From Desulfobulbaceae bacterium UBA2775 (GTDB lineage: Bacteria > Desulfobacterota > Desulfobulbia > Desulfobulbales > Desulfocapsaceae): a stretch of DNA of 38,990 nt. This document shows, in pieces, positions 1-6,484 of the stretch. A model generated the notes under the pieces. It was not told the origin of the DNA and did not search any database. It saw nothing but the letters and a program-made list of their open reading frames with translations. How positions within the stretch are numbered: the first letter of the stretch is position 1; each line of letters begins with the position of its first letter. The position numbers and the translations under genes are program-made. The stretch is from contig DEIL01000153.1 of the NCBI GenBank assembly GCA_002352445.1, positions 1 to 38,990 of the forward strand, read 5' to 3'.

Positions 1-813
1 GTAAATTGATGCCCTGTAACCCTTACCCTGCAAAACCTCAACACTCTCAACTCCGTGGACATAATGTGCAATTTCTGAAAGTTTTGCGGTCAGATTATTA
101 AAACTGAAAGAGCTTTTATTTACCTTGAGTGAGACACGGCTGTCTCTCACTTCAACATCCACCTTCTGCCCTTTGAACAAGAGAGCAAGTTCAACCTTGG
201 CAGCCAATCCGAAATCGCTGACAGCCTGAATGGAATCTTTCGTTTCAAGGACAGCTGTTTTGTTATAATTTTTCTTGATGAGATCAATCACATCGTCAGC
301 GCTCTTTTTCCCTAGAGGAATGACAATATCATACAGAGACTGGTCAAAAGGTTCTTTGTGGAATAAAAACTCAGTCCAGTCAAAAACTCTTTTATCCTCA
401 TCGTGGATACGCTTCAGGGCTGCTTTTTCAGACATGCCCTCCTCAACCGCCCTTGCCTGCCTCATTTCGGCACTGTCAATGATAAGTACCTTTAAAACAT
501 GGGTTATATCATGGGGTATGAGTAAAGCAGTATACCCGCAGTACATGGCGTTCTGTTTTTCTGCCAGGTTCTCGGCGAGAGCAGATTTTAAGTATGCGAC
601 ATTTCTCTCTCTCTCCATGGTAAATTGATTAAAAACAGAGATTTTCTTATAAATAGATTGTTCCAGTTTATTTTGAGTTGTTTGTCTTTTTTGGCAGACA
701 TTATCAATTATAGCATCATCATCCACGACTGCCAGATTGAGTGATGAAGACATCTTTTGTCTAATTTCGTCTTCATTTGTAAAACTGCTGAAAAACAGGG
801 CTATGGATGGCAT
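1..813 (-). CDS. Cytidylate kinase-like protein with C-terminal BON-like domain (3' end cut by window edge)
   Basis: The minus-strand frame stays open for 271 codons from ATG 813-811 to the window edge, so the C-terminus is missing. An AAAGGAGT-type ribosome site lies just upstream. Residues about 1-190 resemble the cytidylate kinase-like family: the stretch YCGYTALLIPHDITHVLKVL, then DSAEMRQARAVEEGMSEKAA and an SLYDIVI segment correspond to the family's 'GRGG...RD...HVLRV...R' and 'LYDLVI' elements. Residues about 200-271 (DFGLAAKVELALLFKGQKVD onward) look like a BON (transport-associated) domain. The N-terminus (MPSIALFFSSFTNEDEI) has no glycine-rich P-loop, so kinase activity is doubtful. 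Similar kinase-like/BON proteins are common in Desulfobacterota, but their function is unknown to me. It is divergent from the DUF1538 operon. Confidence 0.72.
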   Translation of the reverse strand, partial: MPSIALFFSSFTNEDEIRQKMSSSLNLAVVDDDAIIDNVCQKRQTTQNKLEQSIYKKISVFNQFTMERERNVAYLKSALAENLAEKQNAMYCGYTALLIPHDITHVLKVLIIDSAEMRQARAVEEGMSEKAALKRIHDEDKRVFDWTEFLFHKEPFDQSLYDIVIPLGKKSADDVIDLIKKNYNKTAVLETKDSIQAVSDFGLAAKVELALLFKGQKVDVEVRDSRVSLKVNKSSFSFNNLTAKLSEIAHYVHGVESVEVLQGKGYRASIY

Positions 814-1219
814 TTTGTTACTCCTTTTGAATTGTAGGTTAAATTGCTTATCCACATTGATAATTTTAACAAAAGTTCTAACCTGAACAAACCTGAACTT
901 TTACTAATTTCAAAGCAACTTACATGCCAACATCACCACAACGTATTTTTCCTATAAATACAATATGTTACATAATTATTTCACTGGATATCCGAACCCT
1001 TGCAACCAGAACATATCGAAACAACAAGAAACACTTTCCTTCGACATGTCCCTTTATGTTTCATTTTGTTTTATACAAAATGAAACATATTCAGCCAAGG
1101 ACCGCCAGATGAAACATACATGAAATTTCAAAGCTGAAGAAATAGTTGCAAAATTTAGCAAATTACAAGACAATGACGGACAAGAAATTTGAGGTAATCC
1201 TTCTCCAGTCGGGCAAGCA
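814..1219. promoter_or_regulatory. Divergent intergenic region with operator-like repeats
   Basis: These 406 bases separate two divergent genes and hold no convincing gene; the small frames here have no ribosome site or recognisable product. Visible elements are a 10-nt direct repeat AACCTGAACA/AACCTGAACT (880-898), nearest the minus-strand gene, and the palindrome at 1055-1089 with further TGAAACA and TGAAATTTCA motifs at 1110-1130, nearest the DUF1538 operon. A perfect TTATCCACA DnaA-box match is at 848-856 but stands alone. Confidence 0.5.
1055..1089. promoter_or_regulatory. Perfect 15-bp inverted repeat, TGTTTCA-type operator candidate
   Basis: TATGTTTCATTTTGT (1055-1069) and ACAAAATGAAACATA (1075-1089) are exact reverse complements around a 5-nt spacer. 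A further TGAAACA is at 1110-1116 and a self-complementary TGAAATTTCA at 1121-1130. The element lies 131 nt before the DUF1538 start. It has no following T-run on the plus strand, so an operator is more likely than a terminator. The same half-site recurs before the sigma-54 activator gene and the first transporter. Confidence 0.6.
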
Positions 1220-1954
1220 ATGATCATCTTCATCATCCTGAAAAAAATTAGAAGTGCATTTACCGATCTTCTGCCCATCATTCTTGTTATCTCATTTTTT
1301 CAGATTGTTGTTCTAAAACAACCATTACCGCAAATGGGAGAGGTTCTTTTTGGCGCCCTTCTTGTTGTGGTCGGTCTCAGCCTCTTTATCCAGGGACTGG
1401 AGATGGGATTGTTTCCCATAGGTGAAGCAATGGCCCATGCTTTAGCAAGGAAAGGCAGCGTCTTCTGGCTCCTCTTATTTGCCTTTGCCCTTGGCTTCTC
1501 AACCACTGTGGCAGAGCCTGCTCTCATTGCAGTAGCTGCAGAAGCAGCAGAAATTGCCGGCCAGGGGGGATTGATCGAGTCAACCCCGGCCTCTTTGAAA
1601 GAATATGCCTTTGGCCTCCGCATGTCTGTCGCTTTTTCCGTAGGACTTGCCATCCTTATCGGTGTTATGCGTATCATCCGGGGCTGGCCTGTTCATTATC
1701 TGATCATCGGCGGTTATGTCGTTGTTATGTTGATGACCATCATTGCTCCAAAGGAGATCATTGGTATAGCGTATGATGCAGGCGGAGTCACCACATCCAC
1801 CATCACTGTACCTCTTGTTGCAGCCCTGGGTGTTGGATTGGCCTCGACCATCAGAGGGCGAAGCCCTCTTGTGGATGGCTTTGGTCTTATCGCCTTTGCC
1901 TCCCTCCTCCCTATGATCTTTGTAATGGGTTATGGGCTTATAGTTTTCAAGTAA
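1220..1954 (+). CDS. DUF1538 integral membrane protein, first of a pair (UmpA-like)
   Basis: The 244-residue protein is almost entirely hydrophobic. It carries the DUF1538 hallmarks: an N-terminal DLLPIILVISFFQIVV segment, FALGFSTTVAEPALIAVA near residues 92-109, APKEIIGIAYDAGGVTTSTI and a C-terminal LVDGFGLIAFASLLPM. Glu and Asp inside membrane segments (AEPAL, YDAGG) are good candidates for ion binding. DUF1538 pairs were reported from Halomonas as a two-component Na+(Li+,K+)/H+ antiporter (UmpAB); that is from memory, and transfer of the function here is inference. The frame is open back to 1193, but ATG 1220 is the only normal start; its ribosome site is weak. It is followed after 19 nt by its paralogue. 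Confidence 0.85.
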   Translation: MIIFIILKKIRSAFTDLLPIILVISFFQIVVLKQPLPQMGEVLFGALLVVVGLSLFIQGLEMGLFPIGEAMAHALARKGSVFWLLLFAFALGFSTTVAEPALIAVAAEAAEIAGQGGLIESTPASLKEYAFGLRMSVAFSVGLAILIGVMRIIRGWPVHYLIIGGYVVVMLMTIIAPKEIIGIAYDAGGVTTSTITVPLVAALGVGLASTIRGRSPLVDGFGLIAFASLLPMIFVMGYGLIVFK

Positions 1955-1973
1955 AGAAGAGGCGATTATTTCC

Positions 1974-2768
1974 GTGGAATTCATATATGATATCAGCGGG
2001 ACGTTACTTTCCACCTGCAGAGATGTACTGCCTATCATTATTCTCATTACCGTTTTTCAACTCCTGGTCCTGCGCCAACCTTTTCCCCAACTGCATCGTC
2101 TTATCATTGGTGTCGTCTACGTTATCATAGGCCTGGCCTTGTTTCTGGCAGGACTTGAAAAGGCACTTTTCCCCCTTGGAAAAATCATGGCATCTCAGCT
2201 CTCAGATCCTGTCTTTGTCTATGGCACAACAGAGATTATCACTCAGGTGGACTGGACAGCTTACGGCTGGGTGTATCTTTTTGCTGCCATGATCGGCTTT
2301 GCAACCACTATCGCCGAACCATCCCTCATCGCAGTTGCCTTTAAAGCCGGTGAGGTATCGGCAGGGACGATCAGCCAATGGGGCCTGAGAATCACCGTTG
2401 CCCTTGGAGTTGCTTTCGGCATAAGCCTTGGAACATTTCGTATCATTACCGGTACACCGCTTTTTATATACATCCTTGCAGGCTATTTAATTGTAATCAT
2501 CCAGACCATCTTTGCCCCTAAATCCATTATTGCACTGGCGTATGATTCGGGAGGGGTTACGACCTCAACAGTCACAGTACCGCTGGTTGCAACACTTGGT
2601 CTCGGACTGGCCGCTACAGTACCCGGACGAAACCCAGCCCTGGACGGTTTTGGCCTTATTGCCTTTGCCAGCCTTTTCCCAATTATAACCGTTATGGGTT
2701 ATGCCCAGTTTATGCAGTGGTCTATTCATCGAAAAACAAAATCCAAGGAGAAGAATAATGCGCTTTAA
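1974..2768 (+). CDS. DUF1538 integral membrane protein, second of a pair (UmpB-like)
   Basis: This 264-residue paralogue shares the same segments: DVLPIIILITVFQLLVL, IGFATTIAEPSLIAVAFKAG, APKSIIALAYDSGGVTTST and ALDGFGLIAFASLFPI. It starts with GTG 1974, with a GAGG about 11 nt upstream. The membrane Glu (AEPSL) and Asp (YDSGG) are kept in both proteins, as expected if the two form a pseudo-symmetric heterodimer. The reading frame overlaps the next gene (PII-like) by 11 nt, so translation is probably coupled. Role as a cation/proton antiporter partner is inferred from the family report for UmpAB. Confidence 0.85.
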   Translation: MEFIYDISGTLLSTCRDVLPIIILITVFQLLVLRQPFPQLHRLIIGVVYVIIGLALFLAGLEKALFPLGKIMASQLSDPVFVYGTTEIITQVDWTAYGWVYLFAAMIGFATTIAEPSLIAVAFKAGEVSAGTISQWGLRITVALGVAFGISLGTFRIITGTPLFIYILAGYLIVIIQTIFAPKSIIALAYDSGGVTTSTVTVPLVATLGLGLAATVPGRNPALDGFGLIAFASLFPIITVMGYAQFMQWSIHRKTKSKEKNNAL

Positions 2769-3105
2769 ACTTATTTTCTCATCTGTTAAAGCTGATATCA
2801 CTGACAATATTGTCGATGCGGCTAAAGAGGCAGGTGCCACTGGGGCTACAATTATACCGGCTAGGGGCACAGGTATCAGAGAGGCGAAATCTTTTTTTGG
2901 CCTTTCACTTGAAGCACAGACAGATATTATCCTGCTTCTTGTAGAAGAACATATTGTTGCCAAAATTCTTGACACCATAAAAGAAGCTGGCGAATTCCAT
3001 AAACCGGGGACGGGCATTGCCTTTGTGGTTCCGGTTGAACATGTTGTGGGACTGGAAAGCCAGATGGAAAAATTTAAAGAAGAGGTTCGTGAAAGCTATT
3101 TTTGA
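2758..3105 (+). CDS. PII-like signalling protein
   Basis: This 115-residue protein matches the PII fold in length and pattern. The N-terminal MRFKLIFSSVKADITDNIVD strand-helix is followed by GATGATIIPARGTG, a T-loop region (GIREAKSFFGLSLEAQTDII) and the second repeat VEEHIVAKILDTIKEAGEFH, then the KPGTGIAFVVPVE strand. The T-loop lacks the uridylylatable Tyr of GlnB/GlnK, so control by GlnD is unlikely and nucleotide binding is the probable input. I chose ATG 2758 because AAGGAG lies 7 nt upstream and the protein then begins at the first PII strand. It overlaps the DUF1538 gene, so it probably binds and regulates those membrane proteins, as GlnK does AmtB; that is inference. Confidence 0.85.
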   Translation: MRFKLIFSSVKADITDNIVDAAKEAGATGATIIPARGTGIREAKSFFGLSLEAQTDIILLLVEEHIVAKILDTIKEAGEFHKPGTGIAFVVPVEHVVGLESQMEKFKEEVRESYF

Positions 3106-3134
3106 TGGCACCGTAAAAACTCAAATTCTTTGTT

Positions 3135-3151
3135 ATCCCGTTTATCGGGAT
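3135..3151 (+). repeat. Short intercistronic hairpin
   Basis: ATCCCG (3135-3140) pairs with CGGGAT (3146-3151) across a 5-nt loop, between the PII-like and CBS genes. No T-run follows, so it is more likely an RNA-stability or attenuation element than a terminator. Confidence 0.4.
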
Positions 3152-3186
3152 CAGACACTGACTGTTATTATTACCGGAGAAAAAAT

Positions 3187-3591
3187 ATGGAATCCGAAAG
3201 CACCAGAATAGTACGGGCAAGAGATGTGATGCATAAGAGAATTGTATCTATTGACGGCATGGCCACAGCCAGTGAGGCCGCCGCCATGATGCGTGCTGAA
3301 AAAACGTCCTCACTCCTTATCAACAAGCGGAATACTGACGACGCCTGGGCAATACTGGTCATTCAGGACTTCATAAAAGGTGTGATAATACCTGGACTTT
3401 CCCCGAGCGAAGTACATGTTTACGAAATCATGACAAAACCAATTATCACCGTCCCGGCCGACATGGACATTCGCTACGCAGCCCGTCTCATTTATCGGGC
3501 CGACATCCGGCGGGCCCCGGTTGAGGATGGTGGAAAACTTATTGGTATGATCTCCCTCTCCTCATTGATTCTCGACAACGATCTTTTTTAA
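3187..3591 (+). CDS. Tandem CBS-domain protein
   Basis: The 134-residue protein consists of two CBS motifs and little else. The first (RARDVMHKRIVSIDG... to VIQDFIKGVI) spans about residues 8-62 and the second (VYEIMTKPIITVPADMDIRY... to GKLIGMISLSSLI) about residues 76-130. Such a Bateman module usually binds adenine nucleotides and acts as an energy or second-messenger sensor. ATG 3187 has GGAG 7 nt upstream; a longer TTG-initiated form from 3130 would add a non-CBS leader and lacks a ribosome site. It closes the DUF1538/PII cluster and lies just before the Mrp operon, whose far end carries a decayed copy of this gene's 3' part (11429-11497). A regulatory role toward these transporters is inferred. 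Confidence 0.82.
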   Translation: MESESTRIVRARDVMHKRIVSIDGMATASEAAAMMRAEKTSSLLINKRNTDDAWAILVIQDFIKGVIIPGLSPSEVHVYEIMTKPIITVPADMDIRYAARLIYRADIRRAPVEDGGKLIGMISLSSLILDNDLF

Positions 3592-3855
3592 CCGCTGAAT
3601 CAAGAGAATCCAACCTTCCCTACTGCTCTGGGACATCCCATGCTTCACCACCGCCTCTATTTTACCTCTTCGTGCAGGACACCTGCATTGTTGCAATGCT
3701 GAAATATATGTTCTGCACGGGAACAAATGTTACCATAAGCTAGAGCACACTGAGAAGAAAGCGGCGCGTCTTTTTACAGTTTTACGGCCAAAAAACAGCA
3801 CCGAACATGGGTGAAAAAAAGTTTATGCGTCACAGCTGCGACCACGAGCTAATAC

Positions 3856-3884
3856 TTGACAGAACTGTATTAAAAATGTTATTT
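3856..3884 (+). promoter_or_regulatory. Possible sigma-70 promoter of the Mrp operon
   Basis: A perfect -35 hexamer TTGACA (3856-3861) is followed after 17 nt by a poor TTATTT -10, or after 15 nt by TGTTAT. The location, 112-140 nt before mrpE and just upstream of a hairpin leader, fits, but the -10 element is weak. Confidence 0.3.
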
Positions 3885-3890
3885 ATTTTA

Positions 3891-3915
3891 CCACCTACAC
3901 GGCATAAGTAGGTGG
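3891..3915 (+). repeat. 8-bp perfect stem in the Mrp leader
   Basis: CCACCTAC (3891-3898) and GTAGGTGG (3908-3915) form a stem around a 9-nt loop. No U-tract follows, and mrpE starts 80 nt later. It could be an mRNA 5' stabiliser or part of a regulatory leader. Confidence 0.45.
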
Positions 3916-3995
3916 AAGGGGACACTTTATTAGACCGCATCCGGCTAAGCAACCGCAAACTTCTCCTTTCACAAATTTTACGTACTAAGGATTGA

Positions 3996-4466
3996 ATGAA
4001 GCACGTTCTTGCACTGTCTGTATTGCTCTCTGCATTCTGGTTAATTAATTCCGGACACTATACATCACTTATTCTTTTCTTTATGGTGGTATCGGTGCTA
4101 TTTGTTGCGGTACTGTGTCACCGGATGGACGTGGTTGATGGTGAGTCGCAGCCGCTTGAACTCACTTTTACTATCCCAGTGTACTGGCTCTGGCTGATAA
4201 AGGAAGTTACTGTGGCAAATATTGCGGTGACACGCTGCGTTTGGAAAGGTGCCCATTCAATCAGCCCTTCAGTCATCAAGGTCAAGGCCAACCAGAAAAC
4301 CGATCTCGGTATTGTTATTTATGCAAACTCCATAACATTGACACCGGGTACGGTCAGCATAGATCTGGAAGACAATGAAATCACGGTACACGCCCTAACT
4401 CGTGAAACAGCAGAGGATCTGCTCACGGGAGAAATGGATCGTAGAGTATGCAAGGTGGAGCCCTGA
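3996..4466 (+). CDS. mrpE: Mrp-type cation/proton antiporter subunit E
   Basis: The 156-residue protein has two N-terminal membrane segments (residues about 1-45), a third around FTIPVYWLWLIKEVTVANIA, and a soluble C-terminal half. The motif WLIKEVTVANIAVTRCVW, then ILYANSITLTPGTVSID-like residues (here VIYANSITLTPGTVSIDLED) and LTRETAEDL are diagnostic of MnhE/MrpE. In Mrp complexes this subunit supports assembly and transport. AAGG lies 5 nt before ATG 3996. The stop overlaps the mrpF start by 1 nt (TGATG), which indicates translational coupling. Confidence 0.93.
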   Translation: MKHVLALSVLLSAFWLINSGHYTSLILFFMVVSVLFVAVLCHRMDVVDGESQPLELTFTIPVYWLWLIKEVTVANIAVTRCVWKGAHSISPSVIKVKANQKTDLGIVIYANSITLTPGTVSIDLEDNEITVHALTRETAEDLLTGEMDRRVCKVEP

Positions 4467-4738
4467 TGTATATTATTCCGGCAGTTATTTTGCTCATAGT
4501 CATGGGAATCGCCCTGTTCCGTGCGTTCATGGGGCCCACCCTTTATGATCGTATTCTGGCCGTCAACACCTTTGGCACGAAAACAGTTCTGTTTATAGCA
4601 GTTATTGACTTTCTCTCGGGTAGAGCGGCATTTCTGGATATCGCCATCGTCTATGCGTTGATAAACTTTATCAGCGTAATCGGGATTTTGCGATTTTTTG
4701 AGTATTCATCAAAAACAGCCTTGGAGGAGGAAAATTAA
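4466..4738 (+). CDS. mrpF: Mrp-type antiporter subunit F
   Basis: A 90-residue protein with three membrane segments and the MrpF pattern FRAFMGPTLYDRILAVNTFG followed by FLDIAIVYALINFISVIGIL. The Asp in 'DRILA' and the Asp in 'FLDIAIVYA' are the polar residues typical of the family. I chose ATG 4466 over ATG 4448 because GGTGGAG stands 5 nt ahead of it and homologues begin near MYIIPAVILL. It overlaps the neighbours by single bases (TGATG and TAATG). Confidence 0.93.
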   Translation: MYIIPAVILLIVMGIALFRAFMGPTLYDRILAVNTFGTKTVLFIAVIDFLSGRAAFLDIAIVYALINFISVIGILRFFEYSSKTALEEEN

Positions 4739-5082
4739 TGGAACTCCTTCTTGACATAGTCAGCTGGATACTGCTTATAAGCGGCAGCTTTTTCGCATTG
4801 ACAGGTGCGCTTGGCTTACTTCGTTTTCCCGATTTCTTTACACGAACCCATGCTGCCAGTGTCACTGACACGGCCGGTGCCGGGCTTATTTTAACCGGTT
4901 TGATGCTTCAGGCCGGATGGGGACTTGTGCTGGCAAAGCTTCTGCTCATCTTACTCTTTTCCCTGCTTGCCAGCACCACAGCCTGTCACGCTATGGCGAA
5001 AGCAGCCTTGAAAAGTGGTTTGAAGCCGCAAACTGTAAATGACAATAGTAACAGCGAGAAGGAGACGTCATCGAAACCTTAA
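4738..5082 (+). CDS. mrpG: Mrp-type antiporter subunit G
   Basis: A 114-residue protein with three membrane segments. The signature GSFFALTGALGLLRFPDFFT followed by RTHAASVTDTAGAGLILTGL is the MrpG/MnhG core. A strong GGAGGAGG precedes ATG 4738. Its last 13 nt overlap the frame of the following mrpB-type gene if that gene starts at ATC 5070 as argued there. Confidence 0.93.
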   Translation: MELLLDIVSWILLISGSFFALTGALGLLRFPDFFTRTHAASVTDTAGAGLILTGLMLQAGWGLVLAKLLLILLFSLLASTTACHAMAKAALKSGLKPQTVNDNSNSEKETSSKP

Positions 5083-6062
5083 TTGACTTTGTCCTGCTCA
5101 GTTTTCTGGCGGTGACTGCAATTGCAATTACCCGCATGAGCGATCTGTTTGCCGTGGTGATGCTCTCAGGTATATACAGCCTGCTGTCTGCCAGCTTGTT
5201 TTTAGATCTGGATGCCGTTGATGTCGCCTTTACCGAGGCCTCAGTCGGCGCTGGAATCTCAACTTTACTCTTTTTAGCGACGCTGAAGCTTGTTCCCCGA
5301 TATGAAAAAAAATCGCGCTACAAACCAACGCTAGCGCTTGGGGTGGTCATCGCCACCGGTGCCCTCTTGATTTATGGAACGTTGGATATGCCACACTTTG
5401 GAGAGGCCGATGCCCCTGTGCACCAACATGTAGCCCCAAGATATTTAAACGACTCAATGAATGAAGTCGGAATCCCTAATGTGGTGACCTCTATACTTGC
5501 AAGCTATCGAGGCTACGACACCCTGGGCGAAACTCTGGTTATTTTCACTGCCGGTATTGGTGTGCTATCGCTTCTCATGGTTTCCAGGCGTACCAAGGAA
5601 AAGGCCTTGCAAAAGGTACCGGCCGATATGCAGAACCAGATCATTCTTCGCGTAGTAGCCAAGATGATGCTCCCACTTATTCTTATATTTGCTCTCTATG
5701 TCCAGTTTCATGGCGATTATGGACCCGGAGGAGGCTTTCAGGCCGGCGTTATTTTTGCTGCCGGCATTATTTTATATACCATGCTTTTCGGCCTCAGCCT
5801 TACCCAGAAAGTCATCAAAACCGAGGTTGTCGAGCGACTCACTGCCTTCGGAGTCCTTCTCTATGCAGGAGTCGGCATCGCCTGCATGTTGCTCGGCGGC
5901 AACTTCCTTGATTACAACGTGCTTAGGCATGATCCTGTACACGGCCAACACCTTGGGATTCTCCTGGTTGAACTGGGTGTCGGAATCACTGTTGCTGCAG
6001 TAATGATAACACTTTTTTTCAAGTTCACCTGGAGAACCGTCAAACATAAATATAACCAATGA
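5070..6062 (+). CDS. mrpB: Fused MrpA-tail/MrpB antiporter subunit, probable ATC start
   Basis: The protein joins three modules known from Mrp/Mbh complexes: a DUF4040/MbhD-like domain (LDAVDVAFTEASVGAGISTL), an MbhE-like segment around residues 75-150, and an MnhB domain (QFHGDYGPGGGFQAGVIFAA) over roughly residues 190-330. The first two form the C-terminal tail of MrpA in classical systems. The first conventional in-frame start is GTG 5112 (316 aa), but that cuts into a conserved first membrane helix. The frame is open upstream, and AGGAG (5060-5064) sits 5 nt before ATC 5070, giving a start IETLIDFVLLSFLAVTAIAI like homologues. I therefore place the start at ATC 5070 (330 aa), with GTG 5112 as the fallback. 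Overlaps mrpC by ATGA. Confidence 0.75.
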   Translation: METLIDFVLLSFLAVTAIAITRMSDLFAVVMLSGIYSLLSASLFLDLDAVDVAFTEASVGAGISTLLFLATLKLVPRYEKKSRYKPTLALGVVIATGALLIYGTLDMPHFGEADAPVHQHVAPRYLNDSMNEVGIPNVVTSILASYRGYDTLGETLVIFTAGIGVLSLLMVSRRTKEKALQKVPADMQNQIILRVVAKMMLPLILIFALYVQFHGDYGPGGGFQAGVIFAAGIILYTMLFGLSLTQKVIKTEVVERLTAFGVLLYAGVGIACMLLGGNFLDYNVLRHDPVHGQHLGILLVELGVGITVAAVMITLFFKFTWRTVKHKYNQ

Positions 6063-6484
6063 ATATAATCGGTCTCTATAATTACTGGATTGTTGTTGTC
6101 CTGATGCTCATAGGATTCTTCATTGTCATTGCCCATGAAAATTTGATCAAGAAATTGGTCGGGCTGTCAATTTTCCAGACTTCTGTCTTTTTCCTCTACA
6201 TCAGTATGGGCAAGGTGGCGGGAGCCACGGCACCCATTCTTGATGAAAACTATCAGCTCTACTCAAATCCACTTCCGCATGTTCTTATTCTCACGGCTAT
6301 TGTTGTCGGTATTGCCACAACTGCAATGGGTCTCGCCCTGGTTGTGCGGATCTATGAGGCCTATGGATCCATAGAAGAAAGTGATATCCAGGTGCAGGAT
6401 AATAACGATCGGCTCGAAGATTATCTTGAGGCTTACGGCCATAAAAACGATACTCACCTTTTTAATCAGGACAAAGACGAGTGA
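6059..6484 (+). CDS. mrpC: Mrp-type antiporter subunit C (NuoK-like)
   Basis: A 141-residue, three-helix protein of the MnhC/NuoK family: an N-terminal IVVVLMLIGFFIVIAHENLI segment, LIKKLVGLSIFQTSVFFLYI, then PLPHVLILTAIVVGIATTAM. The 'DPLPHALVLTAIVIG' element is the family signature; here it reads NPLPHVLILTAIVVG. The charged C-terminal tail of about 35 residues (EESDIQVQDNNDRLEDYLEA) is cytoplasmic. ATG 6059 overlaps the mrpB stop by ATGA, and its own stop overlaps the mrpD GTG by GTGA. Confidence 0.93.
   Translation: MNIIGLYNYWIVVVLMLIGFFIVIAHENLIKKLVGLSIFQTSVFFLYISMGKVAGATAPILDENYQLYSNPLPHVLILTAIVVGIATTAMGLALVVRIYEAYGSIEESDIQVQDNNDRLEDYLEAYGHKNDTHLFNQDKDE

Larger units (their letters stand above)
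3592..3995 (+). promoter_or_regulatory. 404-nt leader region before the Mrp operon
   Basis: No gene is visible. The stretch holds potential RNA structure: CGTGCAG (3671-3677) pairs with CTGCACG (3713-3719) and encloses two smaller hairpins, GCAGG/CCTGC (3674-3686) and GCATTG/CAATGC (3685-3699), which are mutually exclusive in part. A promoter-like TTGACA is at 3856-3861 and a strong stem at 3891-3915. The AAGG at 3987-3990 serves mrpE. I do not recognise a known riboswitch. Confidence 0.4.

Noticed and set aside
275..628. Plus-strand frame of 117 codons
   Set aside because: It is antisense to the open minus-strand kinase-like gene (1-813), which has a ribosome site and recognisable domains.
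848..856. Perfect DnaA box TTATCCACA
   Set aside because: A single box with no AT-rich unwinding region or further boxes nearby; one match is expected by chance at this scale, so not an origin.
1130..1160. Sigma-54 promoter before the DUF1538 operon (TTGCA near 1146)
   Set aside because: No GG dinucleotide at the required 10-nt spacing from the GC, so the -24 element is missing.
924..1281. Small frames in the 814-1219 gap (924-1112 plus, 1054-1281 minus)
   Set aside because: They have no ribosome site, no recognisable product, and the second overlaps the palindrome and the DUF1538 start.
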